Origin: an uncultured Rhodocyclaceae bacterium
Lineage (GTDB): Bacteria; Pseudomonadota; Gammaproteobacteria; Burkholderiales; Rhodocyclaceae
Direction of reading: 5' to 3'
DNA length: 17,344 bases
NCBI GenBank assembly: GCA_903950295.1
Contig: CAJBAP010000221.1
Location: forward strand, 1-17,344
Part shown: piece after piece, positions 1 through 7,693 of the stretch
Position numbering within the stretch: the first letter of the stretch is position 1
Layout: each line of letters starts with the position of its first letter
Notes under the pieces: generated by a model
What the model was told of the DNA's origin: nothing
Databases searched by the model: none
Seen by the model: the letters and a program-made list of their open reading frames with translations, nothing else
Made by a program: the position numbers and the translations under genes

Positions 1-2532
1 AGGCAGGGTGATTTCCTTCAGGCCGAGCACGAAGTCTTCACGCGAAGCGGGGTTCACGATATCCACCGTCCAGGACAGCGTGCCGTCGGTACCGGTCTTC
101 GGCTCATCGCGGCTGAACATGCAGTCCAGCACCGGTGTGGCGCCGTCGCTGGTGAGTGCGCCCATTTGTTCGCAGCGATGGCGGATGACTTGTGCCATCG
201 CCGATACGGCACCCGGCATCATCTTGTGTTCGCCATGGGGTGGCATGGGCATCTCGAAGGGCTCTTCGCCGACGGTGCTGGCCAGTACGTCGAGTTTGAG
301 CTTGAGCCAGGCGGGATCATTTGCGCGCATGTCCATCGAGAGGGTCTTGGCGACGGCACCGAGACCGCGCGGTTGCTCAGAGCCATTTACCCAGATTTCA
401 AAGGGAACGGCCTTGCGCAGTTCGTTCTCGATCTGGCCGACGAAGAGGGCAAACTCGCCGTGTGGTGTTTCGATCATGTAGGTCCAGGCGGCATTGCCGT
501 CGGTCATGCGCGGCCGGCCTGGCCAGCGCAGGCTTGACAGAACGGGCGCGGGCAATGAGCCGATCTTCAGGCGACGGTTGGCGCTGTCGATGGTGACGTC
601 CTGCGGCTGTTTTTGTGCCTGGGGCTGGGCCGATGACGGCTCGACCGACAATACGCTGCCGAGAATCTTGTTCGGACGGTAGGTGGCCAAGCCCTTCAGG
701 CCGGCCTTCCAGGCGGTGAGGTAGAGATCCTCGAATTCCGAGTAAGGATAATCCTCGGGCACGTTCACCGTTTTTGAAATGGCGGTATCGATGCAGGGCG
801 CCACCGCGGCCACCATGTCCTTGTGCGCCTGTGCGGAAATTTCCAGTGCGGTGACAAAGTAGTCGGGCAGTTTGCTGACGTTGCCGCCCTGATGCTTGTA
901 AAGGCGCCAAGCGTAATCCTCAACAGCATATTCCTTGTGCGTACCGTCGGCCATGCGCTTCTTGCGTGTGTAAGTCCAAGAGAAGGGCGGCTCGATACCG
1001 TTCGAGGCATTATCGGCGAAGGCCAGCGAAATCGTGCCAGTGGGCGCGATGGAAAGCAGGTGCGAGTTGCGGATTCCGTGCTTGCGAACCTGATCCTTGA
1101 TGGTTTGCGGCAGGCGTGAGGCGAAATTCCCGCCGGAGAGATAGAGGTCGGCATTGAAGAGCGGGAAGGCACCACGCTCCTTGGCGAGTTCGACTGAGGC
1201 CAGGTAGGCGCGATCACGCATGAATTCGGAAATCTTGGTGGCGGTCTGGCGTGCTTCTTCCGTATCGTAGCGCAGGCAAAGCATGATCAGTGCGTCGCCC
1301 AGCCCGGTAAAACCCAGGCCAATGCGGCGTTTGGCGGCGGCCTCGGCCTGCTGCTGGGGCAGAGGCCAGTGAGTAACGTCGAGCACGTTGTCGAGCATGC
1401 GTACCGAAATGTCGATGACGCGGCCGAAGGTGGCGTAGTCGAAATTGGCAGTTTCCTCGAAAGCGTGATTGACGAATTTGGTGAGGTTGATTGAGCCAAG
1501 GCAGCAGCAACCATAGGGTGGCAGCGGCTGTTCGGCGCAGGGGTTGGTAGCCTCGATGGTTTCGCAGTAGTTGAGGTTGTTGTCACGGTTCATGCGGTCG
1601 ATGAACAGGATGCCGGGTTCGGCGTGGTCGTAGGTCGAGCGCATGACCTGATCCCACAATTCGCGCGAAGGCACCTTGCGATAGACCCAGAGGCCGTCGT
1701 CGCGCTGGTAGGCGCCGGCCTGTTTGACGTCGGTGCATGGTTCGGCGCGATGCACCAGTTCGATATCGCCACTGGCTTCGACCGCTTTCATGAAGGCATC
1801 GGTGACACCTACGGAAAGGTTGAAGTTCGAGAGATCACCGTGGTCCTTGGCATGGATGAAGGCTTCGATATCCGGGTGGTCGCAGCGCAGGACGCCCATC
1901 TGGGCGCCACGGCGCGAACCGGCGGATTCGACGGTCTCGCAGGAGCGGTCGAAGACACGCATGTAGGAGACCGGGCCGGACGCGCGCGATTGGGTGCCTT
2001 TGACGTGGGCGCCGACCGGCCGGATGCTGGAGAAATCGTAGCCGACGCCGCCGCCGCGCCGCATGGTTTCGGCGGCTTGCGATAACGCGGTGTAGATGCC
2101 CGGACGGCCGTCGACAATTTCCGAGATCGAATCGCCTACCGGTTGGACGAAGCAGTTGATCAGCGTGGCGCACAGATCGGTGCCAGCAGCCGAGTTGATA
2201 CGACCGGCGGGCACGAAACCGTTTTCCTGAGCGTCAAGGAAGTTGGCTTCCCACAGAGTGACATTTCCTTCCGCCTCGATGCTCGCCAGTGCGCGCGCAA
2301 CACGACTGCGCACATCGCGCACATCGCGCTCGTTACCCTTGGCGTACTTCTCGAGCAGGACTTCACCGGAGATTTCCTGCGGCAGGGGCAGACCCAGTTG
2401 CCCTGTGTATTCTTGCGAATCTGAGTACGCTTGATCTGTTTCGGCAGTGCTTTGATCCATGGTCATGGTCGAGTTCGCTGGCTGGTTGAGTGGGTGGGTT
2501 GTCTGGTGTGATTCACGGGAGCGGCGAAGCAT
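1..2532 (-). CDS. nrdJ: Adenosylcobalamin-dependent (class II) ribonucleotide reductase, 3' end cut by window edge
   Basis: Reduces ribonucleotides to deoxyribonucleotides in the cytoplasm, using adenosylcobalamin to generate the thiyl radical, so it needs neither oxygen nor a separate radical-generating subunit (family knowledge). The reading frame is open for 844 codons from the ATG at 2532 to base 1 with no stop, so the C-terminus is outside. Visible motifs: [15 protein letters not shown] near residues 123-137 with the redox Cys127; [13 protein letters not shown] at 160-172; [20 protein letters not shown] at 330-349 with catalytic Asn330, Cys332 and Glu334 and the second redox cysteine in the CCC run; [10 protein letters not shown] further on. 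The start is chosen because AGGAGG (2540-2545) sits 7 nt upstream; in-frame ATGs at 2466 and 2460 are alternatives without such a site. A 9-bp tandem duplication (2308-2325) encodes the RDVRDVR stretch. No partner gene is adjacent. Identity is secure; substrate level (di- versus triphosphate) is not visible. Confidence 0.96.
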   Translation of the reverse strand, partial: MLRRSRESHQTTHPLNQPANSTMTMDQSTAETDQAYSDSQEYTGQLGLPLPQEISGEVLLEKYAKGNERDVRDVRSRVARALASIEAEGNVTLWEANFLDAQENGFVPAGRINSAAGTDLCATLINCFVQPVGDSISEIVDGRPGIYTALSQAAETMRRGGGVGYDFSSIRPVGAHVKGTQSRASGPVSYMRVFDRSCETVESAGSRRGAQMGVLRCDHPDIEAFIHAKDHGDLSNFNLSVGVTDAFMKAVEASGDIELVHRAEPCTDVKQAGAYQRDDGLWVYRKVPSRELWDQVMRSTYDHAEPGILFIDRMNRDNNLNYCETIEATNPCAEQPLPPYGCCCLGSINLTKFVNHAFEETANFDYATFGRVIDISVRMLDNVLDVTHWPLPQQQAEAAAKRRIGLGFTGLGDALIMLCLRYDTEEARQTATKISEFMRDRAYLASVELAKERGAFPLFNADLYLSGGNFASRLPQTIKDQVRKHGIRNSHLLSIAPTGTISLAFADNASNGIEPPFSWTYTRKKRMADGTHKEYAVEDYAWRLYKHQGGNVSKLPDYFVTALEISAQAHKDMVAAVAPCIDTAISKTVNVPEDYPYSEFEDLYLTAWKAGLKGLATYRPNKILGSVLSVEPSSAQPQAQKQPQDVTIDSANRRLKIGSLPAPVLSSLRWPGRPRMTDGNAAWTYMIETPHGEFALFVGQIENELRKAVPFEIWVNGSEQPRGLGAVAKTLSMDMRANDPAWLKLKLDVLASTVGEEPFEMPMPPHGEHKMMPGAVSAMAQVIRHRCEQMGALTSDGATPVLDCMFSRDEPKTGTDGTLSWTVDIVNPASREDFVLGLKEITLP

Positions 2533-2593
2533 AGCGAGACCTCCTGAGAGTGTGAACTAAAAAATTTTTGCTCCTTGTTAAATCATATAGTTA

Positions 2594-2609
2594 TCAAAAT
2601 CTCTAGTAG
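2594..2609. promoter_or_regulatory. Second, weaker NrdR-box-like site
   Basis: The core AAATCTCTAG (2597-2606) fits CwAtATaTwG at 7 of 10 positions and is followed by TAG, like the stronger box. Centre-to-centre distance to that box is 31 bp, close to three helical turns, the spacing usual for paired NrdR boxes. It would lie just downstream of the predicted nrdJ transcription start. Alone it would be unconvincing; the spacing is what supports it. Confidence 0.4.
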
Positions 2610-2618
2610 CTGATGAAA

Positions 2619-2648
2619 TTTATACCACTACATATAGTAGGTACTCAA
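2619..2648 (-). promoter_or_regulatory. Predicted nrdJ sigma70-type promoter
   Basis: Read on the minus strand: TTGAGT (2643-2648) as -35, an 18-bp spacer, and TATAAA (2619-2624) as -10. Transcription would begin near 2612, giving a leader of about 80 nt before the nrdJ ATG. A NrdR-like palindrome fills the spacer. The leader looks too short for a cobalamin riboswitch, and I see no such structure. Confidence 0.6.
2625..2640. promoter_or_regulatory. NrdR-box-like operator, promoter-spacer copy
   Basis: The 10-base core CTACATATAG (2628-2637) agrees with the NrdR core CwAtATaTwG at 9 of 10 positions (consensus recalled from the family). It lies exactly between the predicted -35 and -10 of nrdJ, where bound repressor would exclude RNA polymerase. 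NrdR is the usual repressor of ribonucleotide reductase genes; nrdR itself is not in the window. Confidence 0.6.
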
Positions 2649-2803
2649 GTTGGAAAAGCATACGAAAAATCAGTCTGTTGTGGGCGTTTGGTAAAGGGTG
2701 AGTGATTAGAAATATGTTGCGATGCAGCATGTGTGGGGTGCGAAGGGGGGTTGACTTGATCCCGGTCTGGCTAATACCTCCGTCTGATGGGGTGCCGGGA
2801 AAA

Positions 2804-2820
2804 TTTGGTCTATAACCAAA
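2804..2820. repeat. Short inverted repeat upstream of the HD-domain gene
   Basis: TTTGGT (2804-2809) and ACCAAA (2815-2820) are perfect 6-bp arms around CTATA. The spacer contributes to TATAAC (2811-2816), a possible -10 element. The position, 17 nt before the GTG start, would suit an operator. The arms are short and chance is possible. Confidence 0.3.
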
Positions 2821-2836
2821 GAAATATTTAAGGGTA

Positions 2837-3790
2837 GTGGTTGATCTGTTTTTGGCGTTGTCAAGGTTAAACTCCCTCCGAATGATTAACAGTCCCGCAC
2901 TCGAAATTGGTAACAGTCGCGACTTTGGCGAGATCCGCGCACAGGTTCACCACCTTGTCCGCGCGATTTCACCGGGTCACGACATGACCTACATCGACAC
3001 GGCCTTTGGTCTGATCGAGGCTGGGTGTGGGGGGCAGGTCGCGGGTTACACATCGCTGCTCACGCCCTATCACGATCAAGGCCACATGCTTGAGGTGGTG
3101 CTCTGTAGTGCGCGCCTCCTGCACGGCCTGCACCTTGGCGGGCAAATGCTTGACACTCTCGCCATCGATTCCTGCATCGTCGGTGCCTTATTGCACGATT
3201 CCGGCTACCTGATGCATCACGAGGAGGCGGAGGGGACGGGTGCGCAATTTACCGATACGCACGTGGTACGCGGTGTGGTGTTCACCGAAACCCAGTTGGG
3301 TCATTTGCTGTCGCCCGAATTGCTGTCAGCGACTGGCAAGGTGATTCTCACCACCGATCACCGGCCGGTTGCCGTCATGCCAGACTTCGATAATCCCTCA
3401 GTGCGCCTGGCGGCCAGTATTACCGCTACGGCCGATCTGGTCGGTCAGATGGCAAACCGCGAATACCTCGAGCGTTTGTTGCTGCTGTACTTCGAATTCA
3501 AGGAAGCCGGTATCAGTTTCTTTACCGACATCCACGACCTGCTCGAAAAAACTGATGGGTTTTACAAGATGATGGCGGCACGCCTGCAGAACGAGTTGGG
3601 TGGTCTGGCACCTCATCTGACCAAGCATTTCGATCAGGCACGCGGTGTCAGACGCAATTATTATCTTGAATCGGTTGACCGCAATCTCGACTATCTCGGT
3701 ACCCTGGTCAGGCAGGATCGCGCGCGCCGCTTCGACCGGCTGAAACGCGGTGGCATCGTTGACCATGCCATCCAGATGCTGGATAAATGA
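2837..3790 (+). CDS. HD-domain metal-dependent phosphohydrolase, cyclic-nucleotide-phosphodiesterase-like
   Basis: A 317-residue soluble protein without signal peptide or membrane segment. The metal-binding pattern is visible: PYHDQGHMLEV (residues 77-87, His79 and His83), then ALLHDSGYL (117-125, His120-Asp121), and a later Asp200 in TATADLVGQM. The Y-H-x-x-x-H then H-D layout resembles the PDEase branch of HD hydrolases rather than HD-GYP; no GYP motif follows. Substrate is unknown: a cyclic nucleotide or another phosphoester is inference. The start is uncertain. The GTG at 2837 has AAGGG only 2 nt away, and the in-frame ATG at 2882 (residue 16) has no clear ribosome site. An in-frame TAA at 2813 rules out a longer form. 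It converges on bioC with a 24-bp gap and seems unrelated to the biotin genes. Confidence 0.85.
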   Translation: MVDLFLALSRLNSLRMINSPALEIGNSRDFGEIRAQVHHLVRAISPGHDMTYIDTAFGLIEAGCGGQVAGYTSLLTPYHDQGHMLEVVLCSARLLHGLHLGGQMLDTLAIDSCIVGALLHDSGYLMHHEEAEGTGAQFTDTHVVRGVVFTETQLGHLLSPELLSATGKVILTTDHRPVAVMPDFDNPSVRLAASITATADLVGQMANREYLERLLLLYFEFKEAGISFFTDIHDLLEKTDGFYKMMAARLQNELGGLAPHLTKHFDQARGVRRNYYLESVDRNLDYLGTLVRQDRARRFDRLKRGGIVDHAIQMLDK

Positions 3791-3814
3791 AGTCGCCATC
3801 CGGAATCGGGTGCT

Positions 3815-4627
3815 TCAAGTAGTTCTTGGCGCTTCAGGTATTGGGGGTTCTTCTCTGCGCTGCCAGCGTGCGTACATCAACTCGTAAGTGATCTTTGGCG
3901 ATTTGCCCAGTTCGCCCAGTTCGCTCAGTACGCGACGCAGTTTGGTTGCGGACAGGGGCGTGTGACCCGGCGTCGGCGTGTCGGCGCCGATGGCGCGTAG
4001 CGAGCGCAAGAAGTCCAGTGCGGTGGGTGGCTGGTCAATTCTGATTTCGGTTGTGAGTTGCAACCGGCCGTCGGCCGGAAACGCAGCACGGCATTGTTGT
4101 GCCGTCGGCATCGCGAGCGTGCCGGCCACGAGCCCCAGTCGCGCGTGTGCGTCCTGCCACTCGCGGAAGGTTCTGGTGCCGAGCAGGCTGACCGCCAGCA
4201 TGCCGCCGGGGGCGAGCAAGCGGGTGTAGGTAGCCAGCACGGCGGGCAGATTCTCGAACCACTGTATGGCGAGGTTTGCGCATACCAGGTCGAACGAACC
4301 GGCTACGGCCGGCTGCGTGCCGTCCATGGCGGCAAAAGCGATACGCCGGTCTTCGCATAGTCGTTCGCGACAGGCGGCAAGCATCGCCGGTGCGATATCG
4401 GTGGCGAATATTATTGCGCCCGGCAGATGCCAGGTCAGCCGTTGTGTCAGGTGACCGGTACCGCAGCCGATTTCCAGCACACGCGGGCGTGGCGGCAGCG
4501 ACGCCGTGGCGATGAGTCCGGCGAGGTGCGCCGCCGCGTGTTGCTGTACCCCAGAGTGGGCGTCGTAACGGGCGGCCGCAGCATCGAAGCGGGTGGCGAC
4601 GCGCTTGCGGAAATCGGGGTGGCTCAC
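3815..4627 (-). CDS. bioC: Malonyl-ACP O-methyltransferase BioC
   Basis: Methylates the free carboxyl of malonyl-ACP with S-adenosylmethionine so that the fatty-acid synthase can extend it to pimeloyl-ACP methyl ester, the first committed step of biotin synthesis (family knowledge). The 270-residue protein has the BioC N-terminus FDAAAARYDAHSGVQ (14-28), SAM motif I LEIGCGTGH (51-59) and a late methyltransferase strand LLAPGGMLAVSLLG. It starts with GTG at 4627, overlapping the stop of the upstream esterase by 4 bp (GTGA), which implies translational coupling. It is the last gene of the bioA-bioF-bioH-bioC minus-strand run; I see no terminator in the 24 bp before the convergent HD gene. Function is well supported by sequence and context. 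Confidence 0.93.
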   Translation of the reverse strand: MSHPDFRKRVATRFDAAAARYDAHSGVQQHAAAHLAGLIATASLPPRPRVLEIGCGTGHLTQRLTWHLPGAIIFATDIAPAMLAACRERLCEDRRIAFAAMDGTQPAVAGSFDLVCANLAIQWFENLPAVLATYTRLLAPGGMLAVSLLGTRTFREWQDAHARLGLVAGTLAMPTAQQCRAAFPADGRLQLTTEIRIDQPPTALDFLRSLRAIGADTPTPGHTPLSATKLRRVLSELGELGKSPKITYELMYARWQRREEPPIPEAPRTT

Positions 4628-5271
4628 TGTGCAAGCCTTTCGATCAGGCGTGCGCAGTGATCTGGCGCGGCCTGCGGCAGCACATGACCGGCGTCGTCGA
4701 GGTATTCGAGATGGCCGGCGGGCAGGGCGGCGAAAGCCATTTCACTCATCGCGCGTGGCACGATCGGGTCATTTGCAGCAGCAAGCGCGAATACGCTGGC
4801 GGAGCGGGCGGCAAGCCTTGCCCGGCCGTCCCACTCGGATAGCCAGTTGAGCCCGGCGGCGAGCCTAGGGGTGTCGGATGTGACTGTTGGTCCCGCCGCT
4901 CCGCAGCGAACATGAAATTCGGCGAGTACCGTTGCCGGTTCGCGTGCGAACTGCGTTTGCATGCGGGCGAGCACGCGCGGGGCAATAGCCGGCGCATAGC
5001 CCGGCGTTTCCGTGAAGCGCGGGAAGCCGTTGATGCACAACAGCCGCCGCCATGGAATTTCCGCTTTCGCCAGCCACCACAACGCGCCGAGCGAATGGCC
5101 GACCGCGATGACCGGCTCTGCAAAAGTCGGCGCTGGCGGGGCGGCGTCGGCGGCAGAGAAGAAGCCGAGGTCGAGTGTTTCGACGCGTAGCGCGGGCGTG
5201 AGCCGGCTGCGCACCGCGTCCCAAATGCTGGCATCGTAGCCCCAGCCGTTGACGAGGATGACAGTGGTCAT
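4624..5271 (-). CDS. bioH: BioH-like pimeloyl-ACP methyl ester esterase (alpha/beta hydrolase)
   Basis: Expected to remove the methyl group that BioC added, releasing pimeloyl-ACP. The 215 residues show an alpha/beta hydrolase: oxyanion-region VNGWGYD (7-13), nucleophile elbow GHSLG (58-62, Ser60), acid Asp168 in AANDPIV and His196 in DAGHVLP. The segment around NGFPRF (81-86) followed by a helical stretch resembles the BioH cap. The protein is shorter than E. coli BioH (about 256 residues), and the elbow is GHSLG rather than the GWSLG I recall for BioH, so another pimeloyl-ester esterase subtype is possible. Its ATG overlaps the bioF stop by 4 bp (ATGA) and its stop overlaps the bioC GTG. 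A copy of the 24-bp repeat encodes AAPPAPTF (43-50) just before the nucleophile strand. Confidence 0.82.
   Translation of the reverse strand: MTTVILVNGWGYDASIWDAVRSRLTPALRVETLDLGFFSAADAAPPAPTFAEPVIAVGHSLGALWWLAKAEIPWRRLLCINGFPRFTETPGYAPAIAPRVLARMQTQFAREPATVLAEFHVRCGAAGPTVTSDTPRLAAGLNWLSEWDGRARLAARSASVFALAAANDPIVPRAMSEMAFAALPAGHLEYLDDAGHVLPQAAPDHCARLIERLAQ
5122..5145 (+). repeat. 24-bp interspersed repeat, copy A, inside the bioH-like gene
   Basis: One mismatch to the window consensus (core AAAGTCGGCGCTGGCGGG; A to G at repeat position 20). Antisense to the host gene, where its complement reads AAPPAPTF, a proline/alanine-rich stretch between the early strands and the nucleophile elbow. Confidence 0.85.
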
Positions 5272-6422
5272 CGCTTCAGTTGGGCGACGCTCGTCAATAC
5301 GCGTTCGAACGCGGCGTCTGACAGGGCGGCAGAAAGCGCAAACCGCAGCCGTGCGCTCCCTGCAGGCACCGTCGGCGGACGAATCGCCACTGCCAGCACG
5401 CCGGCGTCCTTGAGCCGCTGCGCCGCATCGAGTGCCGCTGCCGCGTCACCCATGATTGCGGGAACGATTTGCGTCGTCGAGGCGAGCGTGTCATAACCAC
5501 TTGCCTGCAGCGTGGTGCGCAAACTGTCGGCCATCTGCGCAAGGCGCGCACGCTCGGCATCCATGCCCGGCACGAGTTCGAGCGCAGCCTCGATCGCGCC
5601 GAGCGCGGCGGGTGCCGGCGCGGTGCTGTAGATGAAGCCGGCGCAGCGATTGACCAGCCAGTCGATCAGCGCACGCGAACCGGCCACATAGGCACCGGCG
5701 CTGCCGAGCGCCTTACCGAGCGTGCCCATGACGACCGGAACGCAGCCTGGCGCCAGTGCCGCCAAACCCTTTCCCTGCGGGCCGAGCACGCCGGTGGCAT
5801 GCGCCTCGTCGAGGTAGAGAGTTGCGTTGTGCCGTGCCGCGAGCGCCGCGAGCGCCGGCACGTCGGCCGTGTCGCCGTCCATGCTGAATACGGACTCGGT
5901 GATGATGAAGCGCAAGCTGCCGGGATTGGTTGTCAGCAGTTCATCCAGATGAGCGAGGTCGTTGTGGCGGAAACGAATTTGTTTCAAACCCTGGCAGCCC
6001 GCGTGCAGGCTGGCGTGGTTAAGCCGGTCGGTGAAGACGAGCGGGCCATGTTTATCGCTCCCCAACTCGAACAGCGCCGGCAGGACCGAACTATTGAGCT
6101 GATAGCCGGTGGCGAAGATCAGCGCCGCTTCCGTACCCTTGAAAGCGGCCAGTTTTTCTTCCAGCGCGAGGAGATCGGCGCTGGTGCCGGTGACCAACCG
6201 GGAGGCGCGGCTACCGCTACCATGCCGGTGCGCCCACTGGCAGGCCCGCTCGATCAGTTGCGGGTGACGCGACAGGCCGAGGTAGTCGTTCGACGCGACG
6301 TCGATCAATGCCGGATCAGCCGCGCATAAAAGTCGGCGCTGGCGGGACGCCGCCAGCGCAGCCAGACGCGGGCCGATCAGAGCGTCCAAGCGCGGGCCAA
6401 CAGATTCATCGAAATCAGTCAT
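5268..6422 (-). CDS. bioF: 8-amino-7-oxononanoate synthase BioF
   Basis: PLP enzyme that condenses pimeloyl-ACP (or -CoA) with L-alanine to give 8-amino-7-oxononanoate. With the start at 6422 it has 384 residues, the same as E. coli BioF. Visible: ASNDYLGLSRHP (43-54), the ring-stacking His136 in LNHASLH, DEAHATGVLG (205-214) and the PLP lysine Lys237 in MGTLGKALGS. The ATG at 6422 overlaps the end of bioA by 8 bp; an in-frame ATG at 6452 would add ten residues (MKSWQHGPGS) and overlap bioA further, with no better ribosome site. The N-terminal linker ASRQRRLL (25-32) is encoded by a copy of the 24-bp repeat. Second gene of the minus-strand bio operon. Confidence 0.95.
   Translation of the reverse strand: MTDFDESVGPRLDALIGPRLAALAASRQRRLLCAADPALIDVASNDYLGLSRHPQLIERACQWAHRHGSGSRASRLVTGTSADLLALEEKLAAFKGTEAALIFATGYQLNSSVLPALFELGSDKHGPLVFTDRLNHASLHAGCQGLKQIRFRHNDLAHLDELLTTNPGSLRFIITESVFSMDGDTADVPALAALAARHNATLYLDEAHATGVLGPQGKGLAALAPGCVPVVMGTLGKALGSAGAYVAGSRALIDWLVNRCAGFIYSTAPAPAALGAIEAALELVPGMDAERARLAQMADSLRTTLQASGYDTLASTTQIVPAIMGDAAAALDAAQRLKDAGVLAVAIRPPTVPAGSARLRFALSAALSDAAFERVLTSVAQLKR
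6328..6351 (+). repeat. 24-bp interspersed repeat, copy B, inside bioF
   Basis: One mismatch to consensus (G to C at repeat position 23). Antisense to bioF, where it supplies the N-terminal linker ASRQRRLL before the conserved SNDYLGL block. Its right half, GCGCTGGCGG (6336-6345), is the left arm of a perfect 10-bp inverted repeat whose right arm is CCGCCAGCGC (6350-6359), with a 4-nt loop. Confidence 0.85.
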
Positions 6423-7671
6423 GCTGCCTGGACCATGTTGCCACGACTTCACACACGGCGGAGGTGAGCGTCGTCAGGTCGGCGGGGTCGATGACGAAAG
6501 GTGGCATCAGATATACGCTGTCGCCGAATGGGCGCACCCAGACGCCGCGTTCAACGAAGGCGGGGCGCAGTTGCGCTGCGGTGGCGGTAGCCAGTTGCAC
6601 CACGCCGATCGCGCCCTGCATGCGTACATCGACAACGCCGGGTAGCGCACGGCAAGGTTCAAGTTCCTGGCGCATCTGTGCCTCGATAGCGGCGACCTGC
6701 GCGAGGCGTGGTTCCCGCTCGAACAAGTCGAGCGAGGCATTGGCAGCGGCGCAGGCCAGCGGATTGGCCATATAGGTCGGGCCGTGCATGAAGGCATCTT
6801 CCGCGCGTGCAGAGCAAAAGGCAGCGAAAACACGGTCAGTGGCGACGGTGGCAGCGAGTGGCAGCGTGCCACCGGTGAGCGCTTTCGACAGGCAGATCAG
6901 GTCGGGTACGATACCCGCACTTTCGCAGGCGAACAGCGTACCGGTACGGCCGAAGCCGGTCATGATTTCGTCGGCGATCAGCAGTACGTCGTGGCGGTCG
7001 CAGGTAGCGCGAATCGCGGCCAGCGTGGCGGCAGTGTGGTAGCGCATGCCCCCTGCGCCCTGCACGCGCGGCTCGACGATCACTGCGGCAATCTCGCCGC
7101 CATGCGCGCTGAGCATTGCATCGAGGGCAGCGCGTGTCGCAGCATCGCGCGGCAAGTCGGCAAAAAATTGCGGCTGGCGGTAGGCAGAAAACGCGTCGTG
7201 AAAGCCGCAGCCGGGGTCGGTGACGGAAAGTGCGCCGAGCGTGTCGCCGTGGTAACCATCATGGAAGGCGATGAAGCGATGCCGTTCCTGGCCACGATTG
7301 CGCCAGTACTGGATGGCAATCTTCAGCGCGACTTCGACCGCCACCGAACCGGATTCCGAGAAAAAAACACGATCGAGCGTTCTTTGCTCATCACGCGGCA
7401 GCAGTGCGGTCAGACGGCGCGCCAGCGTCTGCGCAGGTTCATGAACGAAACCGGAGAACATCACGTGGGGCAACTTTTCGAGTTGCGCCGCAACCGCCGC
7501 GCGAAGATGCGGATGGTTGTGGCCGTGGCAGGCGGTCCACCACGACGAAATGCCATCGATCAACTGTCGGCCATCGGCCAGTGTGATGCGCACGCCCTCG
7601 GCACTCATGACCTGCAGCGGCGGCGACGCAGTCGCCATTTGCGTATAGGGCAGCCAGAGGGTATCAATCAT
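6415..7671 (-). CDS. bioA: Adenosylmethionine-8-amino-7-oxononanoate aminotransferase BioA
   Basis: Transfers the amino group of SAM to 8-amino-7-oxononanoate, giving 7,8-diaminopelargonate; cytoplasmic class III PLP aminotransferase. The 418 residues include LWLPYTQM (5-12, equivalent to the HPYT region of E. coli BioA), DGISSWW (39-45), FHDGYHGDT (136-144), ADEIMTGFGRTG (233-244) with Asp234, and the PLP lysine Lys263 in LSKALTGG. The ATG at 7671 is needed to retain the LWLPYTQM substrate region, yet I see no Shine-Dalgarno upstream. It is the first gene of the minus-strand run bioA-bioF-bioH-bioC and diverges from bioD with only 22 nt between start codons, so its promoter must lie within bioD DNA. 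Confidence 0.95.
   Translation of the reverse strand: MIDTLWLPYTQMATASPPLQVMSAEGVRITLADGRQLIDGISSWWTACHGHNHPHLRAAVAAQLEKLPHVMFSGFVHEPAQTLARRLTALLPRDEQRTLDRVFFSESGSVAVEVALKIAIQYWRNRGQERHRFIAFHDGYHGDTLGALSVTDPGCGFHDAFSAYRQPQFFADLPRDAATRAALDAMLSAHGGEIAAVIVEPRVQGAGGMRYHTAATLAAIRATCDRHDVLLIADEIMTGFGRTGTLFACESAGIVPDLICLSKALTGGTLPLAATVATDRVFAAFCSARAEDAFMHGPTYMANPLACAAANASLDLFEREPRLAQVAAIEAQMRQELEPCRALPGVVDVRMQGAIGVVQLATATAAQLRPAFVERGVWVRPFGDSVYLMPPFVIDPADLTTLTSAVCEVVATWSRQHD
7639..7667 (+). promoter_or_regulatory. Candidate bioD promoter overlapping the bioA start
   Basis: TTGCGT (7639-7644), a 17-bp spacer and TATCAA (7662-7667) on the plus strand. Transcription would begin near 7674, leaving a leader of about 20 nt for the bioD ATG at 7694. 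The element lies within the first codons of bioA. Match quality is moderate; position is the main support. Confidence 0.35.
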
Positions 7672-7693
7672 GAGGGCCGTTACAATGGTGGCA

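Larger units (their letters stand above)
2533..2836. other. Intergenic region between divergent nrdJ and the HD-domain gene
   Basis: About 300 bp with no credible gene and clearly more A+T than its surroundings. The left part holds the nrdJ leader, promoter and NrdR-like boxes. The right part should contain the promoter of the HD gene: TTGACT (2751-2756) and TAATAC (2772-2777) are present, but the 15-bp spacer is short, so this is only a candidate. Two small inverted repeats lie at 2714-2730 and 2804-2820. No tRNA, terminator with a T-run, or riboswitch is evident. Confidence 0.6.

Noticed and set aside
1..2532. Frameshifts or pseudogene status of nrdJ, suggested by many short overlapping frames on both strands
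   Set aside because: Manual translation from 2532 to base 1 is uninterrupted and contains all class II motifs; the gene simply runs off the window edge.
3809..3836. Two TGAAG-type 9-mers near the end of bioC (GGTGCTTCA and GGCGCTTCA) resembling the left flank of repeat copies D and E
   Set aside because: They are too short, lack the 24-bp core and may be chance.
5469..6329. A 286-codon open frame on the plus strand opposite bioF
   Set aside because: Antisense shadow of bioF; Arg/Gly-rich without recognisable motifs.
7672..7693. A BirA (biotin operator) site between bioA and bioD
   Set aside because: TTGTAAC on the minus strand resembles one half-site, but no matching second arm lies at the expected distance.
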